DNA of 43,649 nt from NCBI GenBank assembly GCA_020443325.1, contig JAGRIK010000146.1:1-43649 (forward strand). Direction: 5' to 3'. This DNA is from Halioglobus sp. (GTDB lineage Bacteria > Pseudomonadota > Gammaproteobacteria > Pseudomonadales > Halieaceae). The number at the start of each line of letters is the position of its first letter. Position 1 is the first letter of the stretch. The notes beneath the pieces are model-generated. The model was not told the DNA's origin, did no database searches, and worked only from the letters and a program-made list of their open reading frames with translations. Below are positions 1 through 9,114 of this stretch, piece by piece. The position numbers and the translations under genes are program-made.

Positions 1-2
1 AG

Positions 3-2231
3 GTGCTGCGCGGCCCGCAGGGCACGCTGTTCGGGAAGAACACCACGGCCGGGGCGATACTGGTGACGACCAATGGGCCAGAAGACGAATTATCAGGGTT
101 TGCAGATGCGCGCATTGGCAACTACAACCGCGCCGATATCAAAGCCACAGCCAATGTACCGTTGATCGACGATACACTGTTATCAAAGCTGACGCTAAGC
201 TCGGTCAACCGGGACGGGTACCAGCACAATATCACCACCGGCCAGGATGTCGCCTCTGAAGACCGCGATGCGGGAGCCCTGCAGTTGCGATGGAATGCCT
301 CCGACACAGTGACAGCGGACTTCCTGGGTTACTATGGCCAGGTGCGCGAGAAACAACCCACTACCAACTGCCGGTGGATGCACGGCAGCAGCTTCAATGA
401 CCAGGACTCACTCTTCGGCAACCGGATTATGCCGGGAGACACCACCCCTGTAGACGATTTCAACGACAGCACAACACCAGTACAGCCCGGTTTTGTTGCG
501 CAATCGCAGACCTACCAGGATGCCTGCGAGGCCTCCCAGGCATTAACCGAAGACTACAAGACCACCTCTGACATACCAATACAGTACAAACTCGATAACA
601 CCATTCTCGGGCTGACCATCCACTGGGACATCAACGACGATATCACCCTGAAGAGCATTACCGGATACAGCGACCAGAAAAAATTTGGCAACGCGGGCAA
701 TCCGGACAACGACGCCACCCACCTGCCTATCTCGTCGCGCTACCGCAGGGACGGCAGTCCGAGCAAGCGCGAGCACTGGTCACAGGAATTCCAGTTAAAC
801 GGAACGGCTTTCGACGAAAAGCTGGACTACACATTTGGCCTTTTCGCGATGGAAGAGAAGATTGATGACGGCACCGATACCTCTTCCGGCTGGTCCACCG
901 GTGACTACATTCCCGGCACTCAACCCGCATCCCCGGTGCCCGGCCAGAATCTGTTGATCGTCAACGACCCCACCGCTGAGCAGGGCACGTACGATCTGAC
1001 CAATACCACCTATGCGGCATTTTTCCAGGGCAGCTACGACGTGACCGAGCACCTGGAATTTACCGCCGGCGTGCGCTGGACCAGCGAGAAGCGCGAGTCC
1101 AACGTGCAGCTGAGTTTACTGGACCAGGAGGCGTTCAAATCCACCGCAGCGGCCAGCCTGGCCGGTGTCCCCGGCATAAACACTATCCTGTCCATACCGA
1201 ACACACCACTGATCCTGCTGGTCGATCCCAATGTGGTTTTTGCGCAGGATATCTTCACCACCATCAACAACCAGTTTCCTCACGATGCGGATGGCCAGCC
1301 CGTCTACCAGCTGATCCCCGCTGAGCAGGTCAAACCCGATATCCAGAACGATGCCAGTGAGACCTGGGATGAGGTAACACCCATGGCCAGTATTGCCTAC
1401 CATTTCGACGAAGACTGGGTGGATAGCAGTATTGTCGATGACGCCATGGTGTATTTTACCTATGCCGGGGGCTTCAAATCGGGCACCTTCGAGCCGGTTG
1501 GTATCGATGGACAGGCGACTGTTGAGCCGGAGAAAGTCGAGAACTTCGAATTCGGCTTCAAGATCAATATGCTTGATGACTCCATGCGGCTGAACGGCGC
1601 AATCTTCCGCACCTATTTCGACGATATGCAGCTGCGACAGGTCGTCATTGATAGCGGGGGCACACCCCGGGTGGTGCTGCGCAATGCCTCTAAAACCCGT
1701 ATCGACGGCATGGAACTGGAGTGGATGTGGTCGCCGATAACCAACCTGCTGTTGATCGCCACCGGCAGTTACAACGACTACCAGTACCTGGAGTTCGAGG
1801 AAAGCCAGCTCAACACCATCTCGCTGATCACCCAGCAGACCCTGCCCGTGGTGGATCGCTCCAACGAGCCCTTCGCGGAAGTCCCGGAGAAGACCTATTC
1901 CCTGGCAATACAGTACACATTCGAGACCGGGTATGGCGCTTTCACCCCGCGGCTGGATTACAGTTGGGTGGATGACATTTTCATGGGCCTGGATGCGGGT
2001 GCCGGACAGCACGAGAACCAGTCGACCTTCGACAGCTACGGCCTGCTCAATGCGCGGGTGGGCTGGATCAGCGACAGCGGACACTATGAAGCGGCCCTGT
2101 ACGGCACCAACCTCACGGATGAAATCTACTACATGGGCGCGGCAGCCGTTGGCGATTCCGTCGGCAACTTTATGGTGACCACGGGGCCACCGCGCATGTA
2201 TGGCGTCGAACTGCGTTACAACTTCTTCTAG
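3..2231 (+). CDS. TonB-dependent receptor, 5'-truncated by the window edge
   Basis: Outer-membrane TonB-dependent receptor that would import a large substrate using TonB energy. The visible part opens inside the plug domain with the family signature LRGPQGTLFGKNTTAGAI and continues through a long beta-barrel of about 700 residues. It ends in an aromatic residue (YGVELRYNFF), as outer-membrane barrel proteins do. The first codon shown is an internal GTG (Val of an EVLRGPQ motif), not a start. Judging from family length, roughly 100-130 N-terminal residues, including the signal peptide and TonB box, lie upstream of the window. The substrate cannot be read from the sequence. The gene converges on a ceramidase-like lipoprotein gene with a 12-nt gap and no obvious terminator. 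Confidence 0.93.
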   Translation: MLRGPQGTLFGKNTTAGAILVTTNGPEDELSGFADARIGNYNRADIKATANVPLIDDTLLSKLTLSSVNRDGYQHNITTGQDVASEDRDAGALQLRWNASDTVTADFLGYYGQVREKQPTTNCRWMHGSSFNDQDSLFGNRIMPGDTTPVDDFNDSTTPVQPGFVAQSQTYQDACEASQALTEDYKTTSDIPIQYKLDNTILGLTIHWDINDDITLKSITGYSDQKKFGNAGNPDNDATHLPISSRYRRDGSPSKREHWSQEFQLNGTAFDEKLDYTFGLFAMEEKIDDGTDTSSGWSTGDYIPGTQPASPVPGQNLLIVNDPTAEQGTYDLTNTTYAAFFQGSYDVTEHLEFTAGVRWTSEKRESNVQLSLLDQEAFKSTAAASLAGVPGINTILSIPNTPLILLVDPNVVFAQDIFTTINNQFPHDADGQPVYQLIPAEQVKPDIQNDASETWDEVTPMASIAYHFDEDWVDSSIVDDAMVYFTYAGGFKSGTFEPVGIDGQATVEPEKVENFEFGFKINMLDDSMRLNGAIFRTYFDDMQLRQVVIDSGGTPRVVLRNASKTRIDGMELEWMWSPITNLLLIATGSYNDYQYLEFEESQLNTISLITQQTLPVVDRSNEPFAEVPEKTYSLAIQYTFETGYGAFTPRLDYSWVDDIFMGLDAGAGQHENQSTFDSYGLLNARVGWISDSGHYEAALYGTNLTDEIYYMGAAAVGDSVGNFMVTTGPPRMYGVELRYNFF

Positions 2232-2243
2232 CGCAGGTCTGTG

Positions 2244-4202
2244 TCACCCGTCGCGCTGGAACATGCGCATTGCCGCCGCCCAGATATCGTCAATCATATC
2301 CCAGCCGGCAGCATTGGTTTCCTCGTAATGGTTCTGCGGCTCACCGAGTTCACGACCTAGGCCCTGCCCGTAGCGACAGATAGCGGCTACCGCATCGGCG
2401 TCATCACCGAGCGCGGTGAGCGCGGCTGGATCATCGGTAATCGTTTTGCAGGTACGCCCGCCAATCCATGTTGGATCCTCTATCACACCGCGCGCCGCCA
2501 GGTCACTGCACCTGGCACCACCGGGTAACACCAGGTCCAGGCAACTCATACGATATTCATCCACCGGTGTGTAATAGCCGATCTGGTCGCCGCCCAACCC
2601 CACTGTGAGGGTGACGGACTCATCCACCAGTGACATCAGGTAACCGGGCAGTTTGTAGTCCGCACCGACGGCATGCAGGTGTGGCTCGGTGTAGTATTTT
2701 TCAGGCGGCGCCGTATTGAAATCGTCCGGCAGTCCGTACACCAGTTCGGGGGGCAGTTCGCCCGGCATCCACAGGATGCCGACGTCACCAAGGTCGAGAT
2801 GTGCGAGCTGTGTGCGCAACACATCACCACGGGCAATCTGGCTGCCCAGCACCGGTGTAATGAACGGATCATCTTCCAGTTCCTGGCCCGTGGAAGTACA
2901 GTTCTCCTCGTTGAAGGGTTTGCTGTGGCAGTTGTACAGATTCGTGGGCTGCCAGCCGATATCACCTTCAGCAATCAGCAAGCGGAAGCCGATATTGGTG
3001 AGCCGGGTAAAGAAGGGCTCCACGTGCACCGTGAGCTGTGACACATCGACCGGCTGCGGCGATTGCAACAGCGCGGTGACCGCATTGGCCAACTCTGTCC
3101 CTATCGATTCGGTCTTGGCAAAACTGCGACACAGGTAGGGGTCACTGCGATCACAACTCGACAGGGGTTGTGCTCCGGCCGGCACCGTTACGCCGTCGCC
3201 AACCGGATGCTCGGCATCCACCCGCCAGGTAGGTGCGGACCCCGGTCCGATTTGGTTACCCACCGGACCATTCAGGTACAACACACGGCCGCCGCGACTG
3301 CTCGCCAGTCGATCGCGTAACACCCCGGGATAATCAGCGGTGAGGTAACGGCCCTCGGCGGTACAGTTGCCCCCGGTCCAGCCTTTCACCTCGCAGGCCT
3401 CTGTCAGTCCGGCGGCCTCAGCAGGCGGCTCCCACCCCAGGGTGGATTCCGGGTGACTGGTCCACTGCACGAGCGTTGCGATGGGGCTGTCGTCCTCACT
3501 CGAGTTCACGGCCAACACATTCAATCGCGTATTTTCGATCACCGGATCGCGTTGGTCACTGGCGCCGTAGGCGTGATTACCCGTGGCCGTCGTCATCTGT
3601 GCCGGTTGCAACGCCGCCACAGCATCCTCTGCCGCGAACGCCATCTCGTCGACCATCAGTGAGAACCAATCCGAATTGATACTGAATGCGGTATCCGGGC
3701 CGTGGTGATTGTGGGTAGCGGAAACCAGCACCGGCGCCTCCTGCCAGTTGGCGGGGAGCCGGGCGCGGATACGCTCGACCATCACTGCAATATCAGACGA
3801 GAAAAAAGAGTAGGCATCGGCCATCACTAACAGCACCCGTTGCTCCTCCAGTTCCAGCGCGAGTACCGTTGTTTGCAAATCGTCGTGTACCCAGGCCGAG
3901 TCAGAGCGGCCGTTGCCAACATCGACCTCTCCCTGATCCCACGCGGCGATGAAAGTGCCGGGGTCGTCAGGGTCAATAACACCGGGAGTGGCCCAGCCCG
4001 GCGCATCGTTGAGGTAATCGCGCCCCCCATTCACGGTCGGCAGGATGCTGCGGCTGGCCGCGCCCGCCATCAGTTGCGGGGCGGGCGGCGGTATCGGGGT
4101 CGTGACCGCGCTATTGTTATTGCTGTTGCCGTTGCTGCAGCCTGCCAGTACAGACAGGCAAGCGACCAGAAAGGCCAGAGTCAGGTTCAGGCGAGTGCTC
4201 AT
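2244..4202 (-). CDS. Neutral/alkaline ceramidase-like lipoprotein
   Basis: Predicted secreted lipoprotein of 652 residues. The signal peptide ends in a lipobox, LSVLAGC, followed by SNG and a low-complexity Asn/Pro linker. The body resembles the N-terminal domain of neutral/alkaline non-lysosomal ceramidases: an opening AGAASRSILPT, a VLLVMADAYSFFSSD strand, and then SATHNHHGPDT, which matches the metal-binding THTHSGP region of that family. Ceramidases cleave the N-acyl bond of sphingolipids; the substrate here is unknown. A start at 4202 is preferred over an upstream in-frame ATG because it sits after AGGATGGAACT and directly precedes the signal peptide. The gene lies about 100 nt downstream of the amidohydrolase gene in the same direction, so cotranscription is plausible. 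The family call is by motif only. Confidence 0.72.
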   Translation of the reverse strand: MSTRLNLTLAFLVACLSVLAGCSNGNSNNNSAVTTPIPPPAPQLMAGAASRSILPTVNGGRDYLNDAPGWATPGVIDPDDPGTFIAAWDQGEVDVGNGRSDSAWVHDDLQTTVLALELEEQRVLLVMADAYSFFSSDIAVMVERIRARLPANWQEAPVLVSATHNHHGPDTAFSINSDWFSLMVDEMAFAAEDAVAALQPAQMTTATGNHAYGASDQRDPVIENTRLNVLAVNSSEDDSPIATLVQWTSHPESTLGWEPPAEAAGLTEACEVKGWTGGNCTAEGRYLTADYPGVLRDRLASSRGGRVLYLNGPVGNQIGPGSAPTWRVDAEHPVGDGVTVPAGAQPLSSCDRSDPYLCRSFAKTESIGTELANAVTALLQSPQPVDVSQLTVHVEPFFTRLTNIGFRLLIAEGDIGWQPTNLYNCHSKPFNEENCTSTGQELEDDPFITPVLGSQIARGDVLRTQLAHLDLGDVGILWMPGELPPELVYGLPDDFNTAPPEKYYTEPHLHAVGADYKLPGYLMSLVDESVTLTVGLGGDQIGYYTPVDEYRMSCLDLVLPGGARCSDLAARGVIEDPTWIGGRTCKTITDDPAALTALGDDADAVAAICRYGQGLGRELGEPQNHYEETNAAGWDMIDDIWAAAMRMFQRDG

Positions 4203-4303
4203 AGTTCCATCCTGTTGTAGATAACGATCCATCGGCTGTCCTGGCAAAGGCTACACCTGCGCGCTCGTGGTTTCCAGTGTGGATCGCTTGTATGGCAACA
4301 GAT

Positions 4304-5980
4304 TCAGTTCGGTGAAGTGAGAACCTGCCGCTCACCATTCAGGTAAACATCCACCACGCTGATCTGGTCCAGCTCAGCGGGGGGCGTCTCATAGGGATTG
4401 CGGTCAACAATAACCAGGTCGGCCCACTTCCCCGTTTCAAGGCTGCCGGCCTCTTCCTCTATCCGCAGCTGTCGCGCGCCATTGATCGTCATCGCGCGCA
4501 CTGCCTGTTGAATATCGATCGCCTCCTGCGGATTGAGCCGTTGCCCCGAGCTGGTAGCGCGAGTGAGTGCAGTTTGCATCAGGCTGAAGGGCTCCGCGGG
4601 AAACATCGGGCTGTCGGCGTGCAGCGTCGGTTGCAGGCCCCGAGCAAACGCACTGCTGACGGGCAGCACTTTCCCGGCCATACGCCCGCCGATGATCGAG
4701 TGCCCAAGCGCATCGCCGTAATACAGTATATGGTTGATATGGAACGACACGGTCGCCCGGTATTCTGCCAGCGCCGGAATCAGCGCGCGGGGTAACTCCA
4801 CGGCGTGCTCAATGCGCACAACGGGCAGCTTTCCATTGAGCTTACCCGCTGCCGCCAGCGCCTGAGTCACCTCGCGCAGGGACGCATCGCCCTGGCTGTG
4901 AATCGCGACCTGCCAGCCGGCATCGCTGTAGGCGCGGATTTTTTCCTGCAGGACTGCCACGCTGAACATCGGCGCGCCATGGCTGCCCGCTGGAATCCCC
5001 AGCATCCGGTTCAGTGGGCTGGCCAGGTAGGGGGCTGAAGTAAACATACTGCCCGTATAGGGTGAACCGTCGTGCCAGAGTTTGATGCCCAGCACGCGGA
5101 AGTAGGCATTGTCGGTATCGGGTGAGTCGGGCAGGTAGTTGAGTTCGTCCTCCACCAGGTAGAAAAACTGGCGGATGCGCGGCCGCAGGTCCCTGGAAGC
5201 CGCATAGCGCGCCATCAGCGGCGGCACGTTGTGGCCGAGTGACGCCACCGAGGTGAATCCATTGCGCTGCAACTGATCGAGTGCATCCTCATAGCGCCCC
5301 AGCAACCCCCAGGGAGACTTGAGCGTTTCCAGTAGTGGTGCGGCGGCCTGGCTCTCGGCGACAAAGCCCGTTAGCTCGCCTGCACTGTCACGCTCGTAAT
5401 AGGAACCGGGGCCGGGGTCCGGCGTATTACTGCTGATACCGGCCTCGGCAAACGCGGCGGAGTTGGCCCAGAAAGAGTGCATGGTCTGGGCTACCACGAC
5501 CAGCGGATTATCCGGTGCGATCTCATCCAGCGTTTCACGCGTGGGCATTAGCAGGTCAGGGGTGAGAATCGGGTCGAGTCCAACGGCATAGATCCACTCG
5601 CCCCTGTGGGCATTGCGCACTGCCGCGCGCAGCGTATCCCAGACCTCGCGATTGCTCTTGTGAGTAAAACCGGAAAGGTCTACAGCACCCATAAAAACCG
5701 CCGTCAACGTGGGGTGCTCATGGGCCGCAACAAAACCCGGCATCACGGTCTTGCCCTGCAGGTCGACCACTTTGGTGCGGTCAGTTTGCAGCGCCAGAAT
5801 ATCTGCCTCGTTGCCAGTCGCCAGAATGTGCCCGTCCTTGACCGCGAGCGCGCCGGCCACCTGGTCCCGGCTGTCCACCGTCAACACCGGGCCGCCAACG
5901 AAAACCAGGTCGGGGCCATCCGACGAGCAGGCTACCAACAGGACGCTGAGCAACATCGGGATGAAACAGAGTGCTCTCAT
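4304..5980 (-). CDS. YtcJ-like metal-dependent amidohydrolase lipoprotein
   Basis: Predicted lipoprotein amidohydrolase of 558 residues. A short signal peptide ends in LLVACSSD. The body follows the amidohydrolase_3/YtcJ pattern: an N-terminal strand domain (VFVGGPVLTVD), a metal-binding HEH in the segment PGFVAAHEHPTL near residue 100, a later IHSQGD, IEHAVEL, and a C-terminal GKWADLVIVDRNP that closes the small beta domain. Such enzymes hydrolyse amide bonds of unknown small molecules. Its ATG overlaps the cusA stop codon (ATGA), so translation is probably coupled to the efflux pump gene. Family members are usually cytosolic or periplasmic; the lipobox suggests membrane anchoring here. The substrate cannot be inferred. 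Confidence 0.85.
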   Translation of the reverse strand: MRALCFIPMLLSVLLVACSSDGPDLVFVGGPVLTVDSRDQVAGALAVKDGHILATGNEADILALQTDRTKVVDLQGKTVMPGFVAAHEHPTLTAVFMGAVDLSGFTHKSNREVWDTLRAAVRNAHRGEWIYAVGLDPILTPDLLMPTRETLDEIAPDNPLVVVAQTMHSFWANSAAFAEAGISSNTPDPGPGSYYERDSAGELTGFVAESQAAAPLLETLKSPWGLLGRYEDALDQLQRNGFTSVASLGHNVPPLMARYAASRDLRPRIRQFFYLVEDELNYLPDSPDTDNAYFRVLGIKLWHDGSPYTGSMFTSAPYLASPLNRMLGIPAGSHGAPMFSVAVLQEKIRAYSDAGWQVAIHSQGDASLREVTQALAAAGKLNGKLPVVRIEHAVELPRALIPALAEYRATVSFHINHILYYGDALGHSIIGGRMAGKVLPVSSAFARGLQPTLHADSPMFPAEPFSLMQTALTRATSSGQRLNPQEAIDIQQAVRAMTINGARQLRIEEEAGSLETGKWADLVIVDRNPYETPPAELDQISVVDVYLNGERQVLTSPN

Positions 5981-8900
5981 TCGCCTCTCTCCTGGTATTG
6001 CAGCACATAACTGTAAATCACCGGCAGGACCAGCAGGCTGAGCACCATCACTGTCAGCATGCCCCCGAGCATCGGCGCCGCGATACGCTGGGTAACATCT
6101 GAACCGGTACCGCTGCTCAGCATAATCGGTACTAAACCTGCCATCGTGGAAATCGCGGTCATCGCTATGGGCCGCACGCGCCGGGAAGTCGCGTCGAGGA
6201 CAGCCTCACGCACTTCAGCGGGCGTTAGGCGCGCCGTCCGCTCGCTTCTTCGCCGGGCCATTTCGGTATCGATAAAGCTCAGCACCAGCACCCCGATCTC
6301 GGCAGCCATACCGGCCAGTGCGATGAACCCCACCGCCACTGCAACAGACATATTGTAGTCGTTGAAATACACAAGCCAGATTCCGCCGATCAGCCCAAAC
6401 GGTATCGAGATCATAACTATCAGCGGCTCTACGATATTCCTGAAGTTGAAATACAACAGCATAAAGATAATAAACAGTGTGGCCGGGACAACAACAGCCA
6501 GGCGCTTTTCCGCGCGCTCCATATACTCGAACTGACCGGACCAGGTGAGCGTATAGCCCGCCGGGATATCGACTTGCCGGGCAACAATGCCTTTTGCCCG
6601 GCTTACAAAGCCGCCAATATCCGAGGTCGCGATATCGACATAGATCCAGGCATTGGGCCTGGCGCCCTCACTCTTGATAACGGGCGGGCCCCGGTTAAAG
6701 TCGATGTCGGCAAGGAGGGCGAGCGGAACCTGGGCTCCCGTTGGTGTGGGAACCAGGACTCGCTTGAGTGTTTCGAGGTCGTCGCGCAGTTCCCGTGGAT
6801 AGCGCAGATTAACCGGGTAGCGCCCCAGGCCCTCTACGGTTTCGGTGATATTCATGCCACCAATGGCACTCTGGATCACATCCTGGACCGCGCCGACGGT
6901 AAGCCCATAGCGCGCAGCACTCTCACGGTGAATATCAAAATCAAGATAGTAACCACCCACGGCACGATCCCCGAATGCGGATGTTGTTTCCGGCAGTGCT
7001 TTCATTGCCTGTTCGATATCAGCAGCGATGTCCTGGAGTACATTCAGGTCGGGGCCGGATACCTTGATGCCCACGGGCGTCTTGATGCCTGTCGAGAGCA
7101 TGTCAATGCGCGTCTTTATCGGCATCGTCCATGCATTGGCGAGCCCTGGAAACTGGATGGCCTTATCCATCTCGTTCATCAGCTCCCTGGTCGTCTTGTC
7201 CGGATTCGGCCACTCCTCCCTGGGCTTCAGTCGAACGGTTGTCTCTATCATCGACAGCGGGGCCGAATCTGTCGCCGTGTCCGCACGCCCCACCTTCCCA
7301 AACACATGATGGACTTCGGGAAATGTCGAGAGGATCTTGTCCGTTTGCTGCAGCAATTCCCTGGCCTTGGTGATGGAAATACCGGGGAAGGTCGTCGGCA
7401 TGTACAGGATATCGCCTTCGTCCAGCGGCGGCATAAACTCACTACCCAGTTTTGAGTAGGGGTAGTATGTGACTCCAAGAAGCGTTATCGCGCAGATGAT
7501 TGTGAACACTCGCCACCGCATCGCTGCCCGCAACGCGGGCCTGTGCAATGCGTGCAGTGCACGATTGAGCGGATTTTTATGCTCCGCGATAATCCTGCCG
7601 CGAAGAAAATAGCCAATCATTACCGGCACCAGCGTAATCGCTAGTATCGCGGACGCCGCCATCGCATAGGTCTTGGTAAATGCCAGCGGGCTGAACAGGC
7701 GGCCCTCCTGGGCCTGCATCGTGAATATCGGCAAAAACGAGACCGTGATAATCAGCAGCGAGAAGAAGAGCGCCGGACCGACCTCCCGACAGGACTCCCC
7801 AATGGTTTCCCATCGCTCCTCTGCAGTCAGCGCACTGCCTTTTTTGTCACCCGCCGAAGCCAGTTTGCTATGCGCATTTTCCACCATCACTATCGCCCCA
7901 TCCACCATAGCGCCGATGGCGATTGCGATGCCACCCAGGGACATGATGTTGGCGTTGAGCCCCTGGATGCGCATTACGATGAATGCCATCAGGATACCCA
8001 GCGGCAGGGTCAGTATCACCACCAGTGCGGAGCGCACATGCAGCAGGAAGAGGACAATAACAAGACTGACAATAGCCAGTTCATGAAGCAGGGAGGTATT
8101 CAGGGATTCGACAGCGCGCTCAATCAGGTCGCCGCGATCATAGACAGGTACAATTTCCACGCCATCAGGCAGGCCTTTTTTCAGCTGTTCGAGTTTCGCG
8201 CGCACCGCCTGTATCGTCGCCAGCGCGTTCTCCCCGTACCGCATGACGACGACGCCCCCCGCCACCTCGCCCTCGCCATTCAGGTCGACCAGTCCCCGGC
8301 GCAACTCGGGCCCGATCTGGACATTCGCAATGTCCTGCAAGCGAATGGGCGTGCCGTTTTCATCTACGCCAACAGGGATGGCATTCAGGTCCTCAATGGA
8401 CTGGATATAGCCCAGCCCTCGCACCATGTACTCGGTTTCCGCCATCTCGACCAGGCGTCCACCGACATCCCTGTTGGACATCCTGATCGCCATCTGGACT
8501 TTATCGAGCGGAATGCCGTAACGCAGCAGCGCATTCGGATCGACTTCAACCTGATACTGCTTAACGAAGCCCCCGACAGAGGCGACCTCTGACACACCGG
8601 CCACCGTTTGCAGCGGGTAACGCAGGTACCAGTCCTGCAGGGAGCGCAGCTCGGCCAGGTCATGCTTGCCGGTTTTGTCTACCAGCGCATACTCATAAAT
8701 CCAGCCCACGCCTGTTGCATCCGGCCCCAGTGTGGGCGTCACACCCTGTGGCAAGCGAGCGCTGACGTAGTTGAGGGATTCCAACACCCGCGAGCGCGCC
8801 CAGTACATGTCGGTACCGTCTTCGAAAATGATGTAGACAAAGGAGAGACCGAAAAAGGAATAGCCGCGCACCACCTTGGTATTGGGCAGAGCGAGCATTG

Positions 8901-9114
8901 AGCTGGTCAGGGGATAGGTGACCTGGTCTTCAACCACCTGCGGGGACTGCCCTGGGTATTTGGTAAGAACGATGACCTGCACATCGGACAGGTCGGGTAT
9001 CGCATCCAGCGGCACATTTTTATAGGCGAAGACGCCGACCACACCAATGATTAGTGTCGCAACCAGCACTATAAACCAGTCACGCAGAGAGGCGTTGATA
9101 ATGGCATTAATCAT
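5977..9114 (-). CDS. cusA: CusA-type heavy-metal RND efflux transporter
   Basis: Inner-membrane RND pump of the heavy-metal efflux family, 1045 residues as expected, driving proton-coupled export of metal ions through CusB and CusC. Visible hallmarks are the N-terminal transmembrane helix with VPLDAIPDLSDVQV, the TM4 proton-relay segment GAMVDGAIVMVEN near residue 400, FMPPLDEGDILYMPT, and ATDSAPLSMIETTVRLKP. GGMNITETVEG carries a methionine typical of Cu/Ag-type rather than Zn/Co-type members, so monovalent copper/silver is the likely substrate. Its start overlaps the cusB stop by 8 nt (ATGATTAA) and its stop overlaps the following amidohydrolase start. The metal is inferred from motifs. Confidence 0.93.
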   Translation of the reverse strand: MINAIINASLRDWFIVLVATLIIGVVGVFAYKNVPLDAIPDLSDVQVIVLTKYPGQSPQVVEDQVTYPLTSSMLALPNTKVVRGYSFFGLSFVYIIFEDGTDMYWARSRVLESLNYVSARLPQGVTPTLGPDATGVGWIYEYALVDKTGKHDLAELRSLQDWYLRYPLQTVAGVSEVASVGGFVKQYQVEVDPNALLRYGIPLDKVQMAIRMSNRDVGGRLVEMAETEYMVRGLGYIQSIEDLNAIPVGVDENGTPIRLQDIANVQIGPELRRGLVDLNGEGEVAGGVVVMRYGENALATIQAVRAKLEQLKKGLPDGVEIVPVYDRGDLIERAVESLNTSLLHELAIVSLVIVLFLLHVRSALVVILTLPLGILMAFIVMRIQGLNANIMSLGGIAIAIGAMVDGAIVMVENAHSKLASAGDKKGSALTAEERWETIGESCREVGPALFFSLLIITVSFLPIFTMQAQEGRLFSPLAFTKTYAMAASAILAITLVPVMIGYFLRGRIIAEHKNPLNRALHALHRPALRAAMRWRVFTIICAITLLGVTYYPYSKLGSEFMPPLDEGDILYMPTTFPGISITKARELLQQTDKILSTFPEVHHVFGKVGRADTATDSAPLSMIETTVRLKPREEWPNPDKTTRELMNEMDKAIQFPGLANAWTMPIKTRIDMLSTGIKTPVGIKVSGPDLNVLQDIAADIEQAMKALPETTSAFGDRAVGGYYLDFDIHRESAARYGLTVGAVQDVIQSAIGGMNITETVEGLGRYPVNLRYPRELRDDLETLKRVLVPTPTGAQVPLALLADIDFNRGPPVIKSEGARPNAWIYVDIATSDIGGFVSRAKGIVARQVDIPAGYTLTWSGQFEYMERAEKRLAVVVPATLFIIFMLLYFNFRNIVEPLIVMISIPFGLIGGIWLVYFNDYNMSVAVAVGFIALAGMAAEIGVLVLSFIDTEMARRRSERTARLTPAEVREAVLDATSRRVRPIAMTAISTMAGLVPIMLSSGTGSDVTQRIAAPMLGGMLTVMVLSLLVLPVIYSYVLQYQERGE

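Noticed and set aside
1116-2084. A 322-codon minus-strand frame within the TonB receptor gene
   Set aside because: Shadow frame opposite a clear outer-membrane receptor; no signal, domain or ribosome site.
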